Below are positions 6,778 through 14,426 of a DNA stretch of 26,872 bases, piece after piece (the first letter of the stretch is position 1; every line of letters starts with the position of its first letter). The notes beneath the pieces are model-generated. The model was not told where the DNA came from, ran no database searches, and saw nothing but the letters and a program-made list of their open reading frames with translations. The stretch lies in assembly GCA_937952285.1 (NCBI GenBank), contig CALFZE010000042.1:1-26872 (forward strand), read 5' to 3'. Source of the stretch: UBA2428 sp002343545 (GTDB taxonomy: Bacteria > Bdellovibrionota > UBA2428). Position numbers and translations under genes: made by a program.

Positions 6778-8943
6778 TTATCGGGGTTTTCTTGACGACG
6801 GACGAAGGGAGCGGCGGACGCGCTCGAGCCAGAGGCGGCCCGAGGACGCGGCCGTCTTGAGTTCGGCCATCGCGACGACCTTGTTCTTGCCGCGGTGGAT
6901 GACGACGAGCGGAATCTTGGTCGACCCGATCGTGACGTTGAACTCCATCCGGTAGTCGTCGGGCGGGAAGGCGTGCGCGAGGTGGCCGGCCAGGGCGACG
7001 TTTCCGTGTTCTTCGGCCGTCGAGGGTGCGAAGCCGGTCGCTTGCGCGAGGCCCAATCCCTTCGCGTGATCTTCGCGGGCCGGGGAGTCCGCGCCTTGAG
7101 CGGCCTTCGCGACGTCGGCCTCGCTAAAGGCGAGCTGGCCGCAGCGGGATTCCGGGCACGCGGATCGCTTCAGGTCGCCGGGAACGAAGTCCATGAGCAG
7201 GATATCGCCTTCGAAGGCGGGGGCGGGTAGCTCGGCGCCCGAGCCCAAGCGTCCCCGCACGCCTTCCGGCAAGTTGGGGGCCGTGCGCAAGGAAGGAAAG
7301 TTGTGCGAGGGTTGCGCGATTTGCCGGGCGTTACGGAATTCCCTCTCCAGGTAAGTCGAGAAAGCCGCGTTGAGTTCGTCGAGCTCGTGCTGGATGAGAT
7401 CGAAGCGTTTGGGATCGATGCGCGGACCGTCGCGGTCGACGGATTGCAGGTGCCGCTCGACGGCACGACGAAGGCCCTGGCGTCGAGAGTAGAGCTCTTG
7501 GAAAGTCGGATCGAGTCCGCGCGCTCGGGCGTAGTCTTCCGGCGACATCGCGTCGCGGATCGTCTGGTGGTAGGGCTCCGCACCCTTCGCCAGGATGAGG
7601 TCGTCGATGCCGACTTTGCCGCCTTCGAAAACGTCGGGCGGCACGCCGACCTTCACGTTCGCGGCGCCCGCCCGGCGCAGCTCGAGGGCGATCGAGTACG
7701 CGGCCCGCTCGCTGTCCGTGATCTCGTCGACGCGCATGAGTCCCTTGCCGAGCGGATCGCGGTCGAGGATGACGACGTACTGCGCCGCCTTGGCGTCCAC
7801 GAGACCGCGGATGATCGTGTCGTCGTACTCGGTGATGCCGGGGAGCCCGACGGTCAGGACACCGGACTCCTTCGTCGCGACGAGGCACTTGAATTCGCCC
7901 TCCGTGATGACCACGGTTTTGCCTTTGGCCTTGGCGAGCGCGCCGCCGTTGAAGAGTTTCTCGGCGACCTTCGCGGGCCGGGCGATGGAGCGATCGAGTT
8001 GCCAGCCGACGTACTTGGGCGAGTCCGGCGTGCGAGGCTGGATGACGCGCGTCCGCCAGATCGGGATCGTGCGGCCGTCGGCCTCGAAGTACGGGATGCG
8101 GATCACGTTCGATTCGCTGACTTGGTAGAGGGGTTGGCCGCGGGGATCGAACTTGAGCAGGACCCAACCGGCGTCCCGCATCTGGTCGAGGGTGTAGCCG
8201 TTACTCTCGGCCCACTTGACGAGCGGCGTGAGCGCGTCGTCGAAGTAGGCGAGCGAGGCTTCGTCTTGGAGCCCTTGGGGCCAACCCCGCTTCTTGGCGA
8301 AGTCCGCGAGACGGCTTTGCCCTTCGGGGTGCGCGCGGAGGTGCGCGATGAGCTTCGCGTTGACCTCGGCGATCGTGGCGTATTCTTGCGGCGAAAGCGT
8401 GCGCCCAAATACGTGGAAGCGAAGCTCGCGCAGGAGCGTCGGCGAGCCCCCGCCGGCCTCGAGGATCTTACCTTCGCTCGAAAGCACGACGTAGTTCAAC
8501 GATCCCAGCCGCCGGAAGGGCGACGACCCGAGCGCGTAGCCGAAGGAGACGTTGCGCACGACGCGCGCGCCGGGGGGAAGGGGGCCGCGCGGCGAGTGGC
8601 CGACGACCAAGCGGGCGTCGCGCCAGGCCTCGGCGAAGTAGGGGAGAGAGTGGGACGTCCGGGTGGCGTGGTCGAAGGCCTGGACCCGAAAGGGCTGGCG
8701 CAGACGGGGGTCCGTGGCGGCTTCGAGCTCCTTCGCGTGGTCCCGCCAGGCTCGGGTGCGTTCGAGGACGCGTGCGTAGTAGGCCGTGCGCTCGGCGGCG
8801 TCGGCGCCCCCGGCCAAGCGCGCCAGGATAGGGCCGCAGGCGTCGGGCGCAGCCGACGCGAGCCCCGTGAAGATCGCGCAAAGGATCGACGCGGCCAGCC
8901 GCGCGCGCAGACGCGGACTCGTGAACGAGACGAAGGCTTCCAT
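6778..8943 (-). CDS. Exported protein with TOPRIM-like DUF3854 module
   Basis: A 721-residue protein. Residues 1-31 look like a Sec signal peptide (basic RLRARL, hydrophobic LAASILCAIFTGLASA, then AAP). Residues ~255-455 resemble the DUF3854/TOPRIM-like module of plasmid and phage primase-helicases. An IPYFEADGR segment leads into VVITEGEFKCLVA (Glu348), GLPGITEYDD, then VVILDRDPLGKG (Asp394 and Asp396, the DxD pair), and KVGIDDLILAKGA. The acidic TOPRIM residues are therefore all present. The N-terminal ~220 and C-terminal ~240 residues are not recognised; the latter holds an acidic/basic helical stretch and a CPESRC pair of cysteines. A nucleic-acid-processing fold with an export signal is unusual. 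The ATG gives the signal peptide directly; its ribosome site is weak. A second exported gene follows 26 nt downstream. The TOPRIM assignment is by motif only. Confidence 0.65.
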   Translation of the reverse strand: MEAFVSFTSPRLRARLAASILCAIFTGLASAAPDACGPILARLAGGADAAERTAYYARVLERTRAWRDHAKELEAATDPRLRQPFRVQAFDHATRTSHSLPYFAEAWRDARLVVGHSPRGPLPPGARVVRNVSFGYALGSSPFRRLGSLNYVVLSSEGKILEAGGGSPTLLRELRFHVFGRTLSPQEYATIAEVNAKLIAHLRAHPEGQSRLADFAKKRGWPQGLQDEASLAYFDDALTPLVKWAESNGYTLDQMRDAGWVLLKFDPRGQPLYQVSESNVIRIPYFEADGRTIPIWRTRVIQPRTPDSPKYVGWQLDRSIARPAKVAEKLFNGGALAKAKGKTVVITEGEFKCLVATKESGVLTVGLPGITEYDDTIIRGLVDAKAAQYVVILDRDPLGKGLMRVDEITDSERAAYSIALELRRAGAANVKVGVPPDVFEGGKVGIDDLILAKGAEPYHQTIRDAMSPEDYARARGLDPTFQELYSRRQGLRRAVERHLQSVDRDGPRIDPKRFDLIQHELDELNAAFSTYLEREFRNARQIAQPSHNFPSLRTAPNLPEGVRGRLGSGAELPAPAFEGDILLMDFVPGDLKRSACPESRCGQLAFSEADVAKAAQGADSPAREDHAKGLGLAQATGFAPSTAEEHGNVALAGHLAHAFPPDDYRMEFNVTIGSTKIPLVVIHRGKNKVVAMAELKTAASSGRLWLERVRRSLRPSSRKPR

Positions 8944-8990
8944 TTGTGAAGACTGTCGGATTTCCGAACGCGAATCTGTACGACGAAAGC

Positions 8991-9008
8991 AAAAAAAGCC
9001 GAGGCTTC
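8991..9008 (-). terminator. Weak intrinsic terminator-like hairpin
   Basis: On the minus strand, AAGC-CTCG-GCTT (9007 to 8996) is followed by five more T (8995-8991). The stem is only 4-5 bp, so termination would be inefficient. It lies between the exonuclease gene and the exported TOPRIM-like gene, both on the minus strand. Apart from this and the repeat at 9045-9152, I see nothing in the intergenic region 8944-9152. Confidence 0.3.
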
Positions 9009-9044
9009 GTCACGCCGTCCGAGGTACGGGGAGACCGGGTCTAA

Positions 9045-9152
9045 CAGGCTGTTGAAAAAGTCGTCGGATGCAAGGCCGCAGGGAGCGAGGTAGCCGCCCG
9101 AAGGGCTCTGAGCGACCGAGAACGCCGCAGACGGCACTTTTTCAACAGCCTG
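9045..9152. repeat. Compound inverted repeat, copy 2
   Basis: Perfect 17-bp outer arms: CAGGCTGTTGAAAAAGT (9045-9061) and its complement (9136-9152). Inside is the conserved core AAGGCCGCAGGGAGCGA (9072-9088), a variable inner hairpin (AGCC/GGCT around 9092-9107) and the second core GAGCGACCGAGAACGCCG (9110-9127). Both core halves are identical to those of the copy at 22421-22510, although the outer arms are unrelated in sequence. The right arm ends immediately after the stop codon of the minus-strand exonuclease gene. Confidence 0.8.
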
Positions 9153-9686
9153 CTAAGCGTTGAGCGGCGCCGCCGACGTAGGGGAGGCCGGCGTGGCCGA
9201 GGCGGCGAGCGCGCGGATCGCGATATTCGCGCAGGCGCGGGCGTCCGAGAGGGCTTCGTGGTGCTTGAGCTCGAGCCCCAGAGCCTCGCAGACGTTCGAG
9301 AGTTTCGTGGGGAAGATGCGCAAGGTCTGGCGGGCCATCTGAACGGTGCAACGGAAGGGCACGTTCGGCATCGCGAGACCGTGGGCCTGGCAGCACGCCA
9401 TGAGCACGCGGCGATCGAAGGAAGAGTTGTGCGCCACGGCGAAGTCGACGCCCTCGAAGAGGGGCGCGAGCTCGGGCCATACTTGGCCGAAGGTCGGGGC
9501 GTCCTTGAGGTCTTCCCACGTGAGGCCGTGGATGTGGGTAAAGCGCACGTGCGGGCGGGGCGGGCGGATGAGACGAACGGCTTCGGCCACGATGACGCCT
9601 CGTTCGACGCGCACGAGTCCCGCGGCGCAGGCGCTGTCGGCTCCGGTGTCGGCGGTTTCGAAGTCGATCGCGACGAAAGTCTCCAT
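9153..9686 (-). CDS. DEDDh-family 3'-5' exonuclease (DnaQ-like)
   Basis: A 177-residue single-domain exonuclease of the RNase T/DnaQ superfamily. All catalytic residues of the DEDDh class are visible: Asp8 and Glu10 in VAIDFETA, Asp91 in AHNSSFDRRVL, and His143/Asp148 in KHHEALSDARA. HIHGLTWEDL is the usual connecting motif. It could trim DNA or RNA 3' ends in the cytoplasm; without further domains it is not clearly the Pol III epsilon subunit. The open frame continues 23 codons further upstream with an Arg-rich segment. METFVAIDFE at 9686 is preferred because the fold begins there. A TGCTAGGTT (-10-like) lies 8 nt before that ATG. It follows the bicupin gene by 37 nt on the same strand. Confidence 0.85.
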   Translation of the reverse strand: METFVAIDFETADTGADSACAAGLVRVERGVIVAEAVRLIRPPRPHVRFTHIHGLTWEDLKDAPTFGQVWPELAPLFEGVDFAVAHNSSFDRRVLMACCQAHGLAMPNVPFRCTVQMARQTLRIFPTKLSNVCEALGLELKHHEALSDARACANIAIRALAASATPASPTSAAPLNA

Positions 9687-9723
9687 GCGGCGAGAACCTA
9701 GCAGAGTTCGGCGACGACGGCGC

Positions 9724-10851
9724 CTAGGCCGGGCGATTCTCCCAAAGGTAGCCACCCAAGCGGCATTCTTCGTTGCGGGCTTTTTGCAGCGGATAGTAGA
9801 TGCGATCTTTACCGGCCGAAAGCTCCGTTTCGCCCAGGCCGAGGTACTCCACGACGTCGTCGCTCCGGTTCATGAGGGCGTGCGAAAGATTCGTGCCCGG
9901 CGGGAAATAAGCCAGGTCGCCCGGATTTAGCTCGAAGCGATGTCCGTTGATCCACGCCGTGGGGTGTCCGCGCAACACGAGCGCGATTTCTTGTTCACGC
10001 TCATGCGCGTGCGGCCAGGAGCTGCGATAGCTCGGGTCGAGGAACTCGTGCCACACGCCGATCGCGCGGAGCCCGAGGGCGCTGCTCAGGCGGGCGCCGC
10101 GCGAAAAAATCTCGTGGCTGCCGTTGTAGCACCAGGGGGACGTGCGCAGATGCGAGGGCCCGTGGGTGAGGGCTTTCGTTTCCAGCGGGGAGCGGGCCGC
10201 GAGCGACGAATTCGGAGACTCGAAGTTGGCGCGCGTCGCGACTTTCCCGCGACGCCCCGCCACGAGAAGACGAACGGGATGGGAAGTCGGATTGGAAAGT
10301 CCGAGTCGGCGCCCGGAGCCCAGGGGCACGCCGCCGGCCCAACCCGGGGCGAGCGCGTAGGGCGTGCCGTCGACCCAAGCCGTGGGGGTGCCTTCGAGAA
10401 CGTAGAAAAACGTTTCGTCGAGATTTTCCGAGGCCGGAAGCGGAGCCGGTTCGCCGGGGTCGAGCGTCAAGACGTGCGCGTCGAGACGAAGTTCCGCGAT
10501 CTCGCGCGTCGAGCCCGTGGCGAGGACGGGCGAAGCCTGTGGGGTGGGGGCGAGCCGCGCGATGACCTGCCACTCGTCGCGCGCGACGACGCGCAGATCC
10601 GCTTCGTCGACCTCGAGCAAGACGGCGGGCTGTCCGAGGAGGGACGCGTGCCACGCCTCGAGTCCGCTTTCGCGGTAACGCCGGAGACCCGCTTCGGTCC
10701 AAAACGAAAGCGCGCCGGGAAAGGCGGGACCCGACTTCGGCAGCCAAGATCCGTCGGGTTTGCGGGCCCGTCTGGGATCGTCGCGCGGGCAAAGTTTTTC
10801 GACGGCCTCGTACACCCCCAGGCCGCGGATCTCGTGTCGGTAAAGCGTCAT
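9724..10851 (-). CDS. Bicupin-domain protein
   Basis: A 375-residue protein with two cupin-type beta-barrels, about residues 125-200 and 260-340. The C-terminal cupin keeps the likely metal ligands (His281, His283, Glu288 in PHAHEREQEIALVLRG and His324 in PPGTNLSHAL). The N-terminal cupin lacks the histidines (PLPASENLDETFFYVLEG) and is probably structural or ligand-binding only. The first ~120 residues have no motif I recognise. The order of one degenerate and one intact cupin resembles bicupins acting on small or sugar-like substrates, but the sequence does not say which. AGGA lies about 8 nt upstream of the ATG. It is divergent from the glycosyltransferase gene and probably co-transcribed with the exonuclease. 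Confidence 0.75.
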   Translation of the reverse strand: MTLYRHEIRGLGVYEAVEKLCPRDDPRRARKPDGSWLPKSGPAFPGALSFWTEAGLRRYRESGLEAWHASLLGQPAVLLEVDEADLRVVARDEWQVIARLAPTPQASPVLATGSTREIAELRLDAHVLTLDPGEPAPLPASENLDETFFYVLEGTPTAWVDGTPYALAPGWAGGVPLGSGRRLGLSNPTSHPVRLLVAGRRGKVATRANFESPNSSLAARSPLETKALTHGPSHLRTSPWCYNGSHEIFSRGARLSSALGLRAIGVWHEFLDPSYRSSWPHAHEREQEIALVLRGHPTAWINGHRFELNPGDLAYFPPGTNLSHALMNRSDDVVEYLGLGETELSAGKDRIYYPLQKARNEECRLGGYLWENRPA

Positions 10852-10927
10852 GCCGGAATCCTGCCCCGCGCGACGCCGCGAGGCAATTTCGGCGTCGCGG
10901 AGAATTTCCGCGCCCGCGCCCGCGCGC

Positions 10928-10933
10928 TATAGT
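10928..10933 (+). promoter_or_regulatory. -10-like hexamer TATAGT abutting GT39 start
   Basis: TATAGT (5 of 6 matches to the sigma70 -10) ends exactly 6 nt before the GTG at 10940. Transcription would start at the initiation codon. The -35 is weak. It supports the GTG rather than the ATG at 10850 as the real start. Confidence 0.35.
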
Positions 10934-10939
10934 GGGGCC

Positions 10940-12421
10940 GTGACTTTCTTCGCCGGACTCTTGCTGATCGGATTTGGTTTGCGGCTGTGGCTCGCGGCCT
11001 TCGGCGGCATCCATCCCGACGAAGCCTATTACTGGACTTGGTCGCTCGCGCCGAGCCTCGGTTACTACGATCATCCGCCCGCGATCGCCTGGATTATTTC
11101 GGCGAGCCGTTGGATCGTGGAGCGTCTGGTGGGCGAGGAGATGGCACGGGAATCGGCGGCGTTCGTGGCGCAGCTCTCGCTACGCGCGTTGCCTATGTTC
11201 CTCGCTTCGGTGCTGACGCCCTTTTTCTTGGGACGCGCGATCGAAGTCGCCCAGAAGGGCGCGCTCCGCATCACCCAGATGTTCGTGTTGCTCTCGCTGC
11301 CCCTCTTCGTGTGGGGGCCTTTTCTCGTCACGCCCGACGTTCCTTTTCTCACGGCCTGGTCTTGGGTTCTCCTCCAAAGTTTGCGTCTGCGCTCGGCGTC
11401 GTTGCCCGCCGGAGAGAAAACTCCTTTCCGCCCCGGCCTCGCGGTTGGTATCGGGATCGGCCTCGCGTTCATGGCTTACTCCAAGTACACGGCGATTCTG
11501 GCCGCTTTCCTCTTGATCGTGACGGGCGCGGGACTTGCGAACGTCGCGGTGGCCGGCGGCGTGGCGCTCGCGCTCGTGACGCCCTACTTCGTTTGGGCGT
11601 GGGGGGACGGTCGGGCCGAGGGAGCGGGCATCGTTTTTCAACTCCAGAACGGCTTCGGCGATCTACTGCGCGCGCCCAATTGGAAGTCCGTCGGCGATCT
11701 TTGTCTGTCGCAGATCATCCTGTGGACGCCCTTTCTTTTTCTGGGGGCTTTGCTCCGCCCCGCGATGCCGGGACGATGTCGGATGTCGGGTCGGCTTTGG
11801 ACGTGGAGCTTCGTGCCGCTTCTCTTTTTCTCGCTCGGGGCCCTTCGTCGTCGCGCCGAAGCCAACTGGCCGTTGGCCGGCGCGCTCGCCGCGACCGTCG
11901 CTTCGCTTTCGGGGGCCTACATGCGCCCCTTGCGTCTATGGGCCACGATTTTCGTGAGTTGGGGACTGAGCCTCGGCTTTTTTCTCGTGATCGTCGAGGG
12001 TCCCAAGCTCGCGCGTCCGTTGCGAAATTTTTCGCCGCGTCTGGCGGAGCGTCTGGAGCGTCCGTCCAAACTCGAGGACTTTCGCGATTGGGACAATCTG
12101 CACGCTTTTCTGTCGGAGGCCATGCGCGCCGATGAGCGTCCGATCCTCGTGGAGAGTTATCAGTTGTTGAGCGTGCTGCTTTTTCAGGACGCGATCGCTT
12201 CGCCGGAAATCCGCTTGGGCGATCGGCTGCGGATCTGGACGGAGGGCTCCCGGGTGAGCGAGTTCCATCGTCGTCAGGGCCAAGTGGAGGCACCGGCGTC
12301 TTACTGGCTCGTGCTCATGCCGAGCCGTGAGCTCGAGCCGACGAACTGCGTGCTTCGCCAAACCGTCTACAAGGGAAGCAGCTTCCCGACGGCCTTCCGC
12401 GTGCTCTCCTGTACCCGCTAG
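10940..12421 (+). CDS. ArnT/PMT-type membrane glycosyltransferase (GT39-like)
   Basis: A polytopic membrane protein of 493 residues in the dolichyl-phosphate mannosyltransferase/ArnT superfamily. Such enzymes transfer a sugar from a polyprenyl-phosphate donor to lipid A, protein or another acceptor on the outer face of the inner membrane. The first periplasmic loop has the hallmark acidic pair (Asp27-Glu28 in GGIHPDEAYYWTW) followed by LGYYDHPPAIAW. About eight to ten hydrophobic segments follow, then a soluble C-terminal ~120 residues. An in-frame ATG at 10850 exists, but it overlaps the divergent bicupin start and would add 30 Arg/Ala-rich residues before the first membrane helix, so the GTG is preferred. 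The acceptor cannot be deduced. The gene ends 1 nt before the convergent permease gene. Confidence 0.8.
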   Translation: MTFFAGLLLIGFGLRLWLAAFGGIHPDEAYYWTWSLAPSLGYYDHPPAIAWIISASRWIVERLVGEEMARESAAFVAQLSLRALPMFLASVLTPFFLGRAIEVAQKGALRITQMFVLLSLPLFVWGPFLVTPDVPFLTAWSWVLLQSLRLRSASLPAGEKTPFRPGLAVGIGIGLAFMAYSKYTAILAAFLLIVTGAGLANVAVAGGVALALVTPYFVWAWGDGRAEGAGIVFQLQNGFGDLLRAPNWKSVGDLCLSQIILWTPFLFLGALLRPAMPGRCRMSGRLWTWSFVPLLFFSLGALRRRAEANWPLAGALAATVASLSGAYMRPLRLWATIFVSWGLSLGFFLVIVEGPKLARPLRNFSPRLAERLERPSKLEDFRDWDNLHAFLSEAMRADERPILVESYQLLSVLLFQDAIASPEIRLGDRLRIWTEGSRVSEFHRRQGQVEAPASYWLVLMPSRELEPTNCVLRQTVYKGSSFPTAFRVLSCTR

Positions 12422-12422
12422 C

Positions 12423-13565
12423 CTAGCGGCGCAGTCGGAAGGAGCGACGGTAGAAGTAAGCGGCCGCCGTGGCCAGCAGCAGATTGGGAATCCAGACGAT
12501 GAGCCAGTTCAAGGCCTCGCTATTTTGGATCGCATCGAGGGGCGTTTTGAGGGTCCACGTGATGACGGTGAAATGCACCGTCCAGTACAAGAGCAAGATC
12601 AACAAGCCGTAGAGCACCGCCCGCGAGCGCGCCGTTCGGCGGTTGTCGACGCTGAGCGCGAAGCAGAGAGGGACGAAGATCAAGCAAGCCATGCTAATCG
12701 AAAAGCGTTGCGCGATCTCGATCCAGACGGGACGTCGGTCGAGGCCGGGTTGATTTTTCTGTGCGGCTCGCCGAGCGAGCAAGCGCGACATCTCGAGCGA
12801 AGGGGGGGAATCGCGCGCGACGCCGGCCTGCTGCGAGAAATCCGCGTTGATGCGGTACTCGTCGAAGCGGACGCGGTAAGTGGCCTCCTGTTTGGGAGAT
12901 TCGGAGATGAGGATGCCGTTCTCGAGGGCGAGGGTGCCGAGCCCAAGTTCCTTCGATTGGATCCAGCGACCGTATTCCGCGGAGATCGAAGCCTGTTCCT
13001 GGTAGGTGTTCGCGTCGTGGATGAAGACCCGGTGCAGAACTTGGGTCTCCGGATCCACGTCGTCGACAAAAACGACCAGATCGAGGAAGTTTTCCGAGAA
13101 AGTGCCGGAGCGTAGGACCGTGGCGACTTTCTTCTTGAAGGCTTCGTCGATGCTCGCCTCAAAAGCTTGGTTGCCGCGTGGTCCCAAATAGAACGAGCAA
13201 AATGCGGTTCCGGCGGACACGAGCGCGCCAAAAAAGAAAATCGGAACGAGCAGTCGCGCGGGTGAATGGCCCATCGCTTGGAGGGCAATGAATTCCCGGT
13301 CGGTCGACATGCGTCCGAACAGAAAAAGCAGAGCGAAGAGAAAGGCTACCGGCAGCTCGATGGGGAGAAGGCTGGCGGCGAGGCCACTCACGAGCTTCGA
13401 GATCGAGAGGAAATCGAGATCGTACTGAATGATGAGGCCCGAAAGTCGAAGGGCCTGCAGCGCCAGTAGGATGACGACGGCCAGGCAAAGGCCCGCGACG
13501 GTCGTGCGCAGGAGTTCCTTGGCCAAGAATCGGTCGAGCCGGGCTAACATGCGGAGATTCATCAT
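12423..13565 (-). CDS. lptF: LptF/LptG family permease
   Basis: Inner-membrane component of the lipopolysaccharide export machine, which drives LPS from inner to outer membrane with the LptB ATPase. 380 residues with the family layout: three N-terminal helices up to about residue 125, a periplasmic beta-jellyroll domain (about residues 130-275) and three C-terminal helices. GRMSTDREFIALQAMGHSPARLL is the cytoplasmic coupling region that contacts LptB. LptF and LptG are hard to tell apart by eye; the symbol is a best guess and the partner gene is not in the window. The start may instead be Met6 (13550), which gives MLARLDRFLAKELL, closer to typical LptF N-termini. A TGCTATGAT extended -10 overlaps the first ATGs. 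Its 3' end is convergent with the glycosyltransferase, with a 1-nt gap and no room for a terminator. Confidence 0.85.
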   Translation of the reverse strand: MMNLRMLARLDRFLAKELLRTTVAGLCLAVVILLALQALRLSGLIIQYDLDFLSISKLVSGLAASLLPIELPVAFLFALLFLFGRMSTDREFIALQAMGHSPARLLVPIFFFGALVSAGTAFCSFYLGPRGNQAFEASIDEAFKKKVATVLRSGTFSENFLDLVVFVDDVDPETQVLHRVFIHDANTYQEQASISAEYGRWIQSKELGLGTLALENGILISESPKQEATYRVRFDEYRINADFSQQAGVARDSPPSLEMSRLLARRAAQKNQPGLDRRPVWIEIAQRFSISMACLIFVPLCFALSVDNRRTARSRAVLYGLLILLLYWTVHFTVITWTLKTPLDAIQNSEALNWLIVWIPNLLLATAAAYFYRRSFRLRR

Positions 13566-13712
13566 AGCAGGTCATCGCGCGTCTGGCGGAACGCGGCCGG
13601 GAAGGGCCGGCCTCGGGGCGCGCGATGCGTCGGCCGGAGCTCCGCCCGCTCGGCGGTGCGCCGGGCTATCGAGCCGTCATATTCCCGCCTCGGTCGGCGA
13701 GGACGGCTCCGC

Positions 13713-13718
13713 TATTCT
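13713..13718 (+). promoter_or_regulatory. -10-like hexamer TATTCT just upstream of OMP start
   Basis: TATTCT ends 7 nt before the ATG at 13726, so the transcript would begin at or one base before the start codon. The intervening AGAGGGG could alternatively be a ribosome binding site, but its spacing to the ATG is 0-2 nt, too short. The remainder of 13566-13712 holds only a GGCCGG/CCGGCC hairpin and no evident gene. Confidence 0.3.
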
Positions 13719-13725
13719 AGAGGGG

Positions 13726-14403
13726 ATGTCGAGATCCAAATCGAAGATCAAGGGCTGGCTTCGAGGTTTCGCGGCGCTCGCCTTGGCGGGCGGCGCGTTC
13801 TCGGCCGTCGCACAAGGCAAGGGCGGCGGATCGGGCGGATACTTCGAGTTGTCGCTCAACGGATCCTGGTACCAGTATTCGAACGGCGCGATCGAAGGCG
13901 AAGAATCCACGACGAAGGTCCTGCGCGGCGGAGCCGGCTTTGCCTATCGCATGCTCTCGAACACCGCGCTCGAGCTCTCCTACATGACGACCCAAACGAA
14001 CGACCGTTTCGTCGTGGGCGTCACGCCCACGGGACAGCTCACCCAACGTGCGCGCATCCTGCGCACGACGAACCTGCAGAATATCTCGGCCAACTTGATC
14101 CTCTATTTCACCGGCAAAGGCACTCCGTTCCGTCCCTACGTCCGGGGCGGGGGCGGCATGATGATCCGCGAGCAGAAGGTGAACGCCGTCGATCCCGAAA
14201 CGGGCGCGGCGAGCTCCATCGTGTCTTCGAGCACTAGCCCCAAGGTGCAATCCATCTCGGCCGACGCCGGGGTAGGGCTTTCCATGTTCGTCGTCGATTC
14301 GGTCGCCATCGAGGCGTCTTTCAGCGTCTACGCGACGGATCTCGACAAGGACGAAATCTTTCTGCACTACGCCGCGGCCGGCGGCCTGCGCTTCGTGTTC
14401 TGA
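13726..14403 (+). CDS. Outer-membrane beta-barrel protein
   Basis: A 225-residue protein with a signal peptide (residues 1-29, ending SAVA). The mature part is made of alternating amphipathic strands (GGYFELSLNGSWYQYSNG, KVLRGGAGFAYRMLSNTALELSYM, NLQNISANLILYF, FRPYVRGGGGMMI, SVAIEASFSVYATDL). It ends in GGLRFVF, whose terminal Phe is the classic BAM-recognised signature of outer-membrane proteins. Eight strands, as in OmpW/OmpA-like small barrels, is a reasonable guess. An upstream in-frame extension to 13429 overlaps the divergent permease gene and is not credible; the ATG at 13726 begins the signal peptide. The peptidase lipoprotein gene follows after 23 nt. Confidence 0.8.
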   Translation: MSRSKSKIKGWLRGFAALALAGGAFSAVAQGKGGGSGGYFELSLNGSWYQYSNGAIEGEESTTKVLRGGAGFAYRMLSNTALELSYMTTQTNDRFVVGVTPTGQLTQRARILRTTNLQNISANLILYFTGKGTPFRPYVRGGGGMMIREQKVNAVDPETGAASSIVSSSTSPKVQSISADAGVGLSMFVVDSVAIEASFSVYATDLDKDEIFLHYAAAGGLRFVF

Positions 14404-14414
14404 TCCTTCGAGAT

Positions 14415-14420
14415 TAGGAT
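14415..14420 (+). promoter_or_regulatory. -10-like hexamer TAGGAT abutting peptidase start
   Basis: TAGGAT ends exactly 6 nt before the ATG at 14427. The same bases form GGATGAGGG, which could serve as a ribosome site if the gene is read through from the OMP gene, so both explanations stand. Confidence 0.25.
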
Positions 14421-14426
14421 GAGGGT

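Noticed and set aside
7303..8949. Plus-strand 548-codon frame opposite the exported TOPRIM-like gene
   Set aside because: Arg/Asp/Val-rich composition without motifs; the minus-strand frame has a signal peptide and ordered TOPRIM motifs.
9045..9152. Insertion sequence or MITE with transposase target duplication
   Set aside because: No transposase frame inside or nearby and no clear flanking duplication; treated as a non-coding repeat.
10850..10939. N-terminal extension of the glycosyltransferase from ATG 10850
   Set aside because: It would overlap the divergent bicupin start and add an Arg/Ala-rich segment unlike the family; the GTG at 10940 begins right at the first membrane helix.
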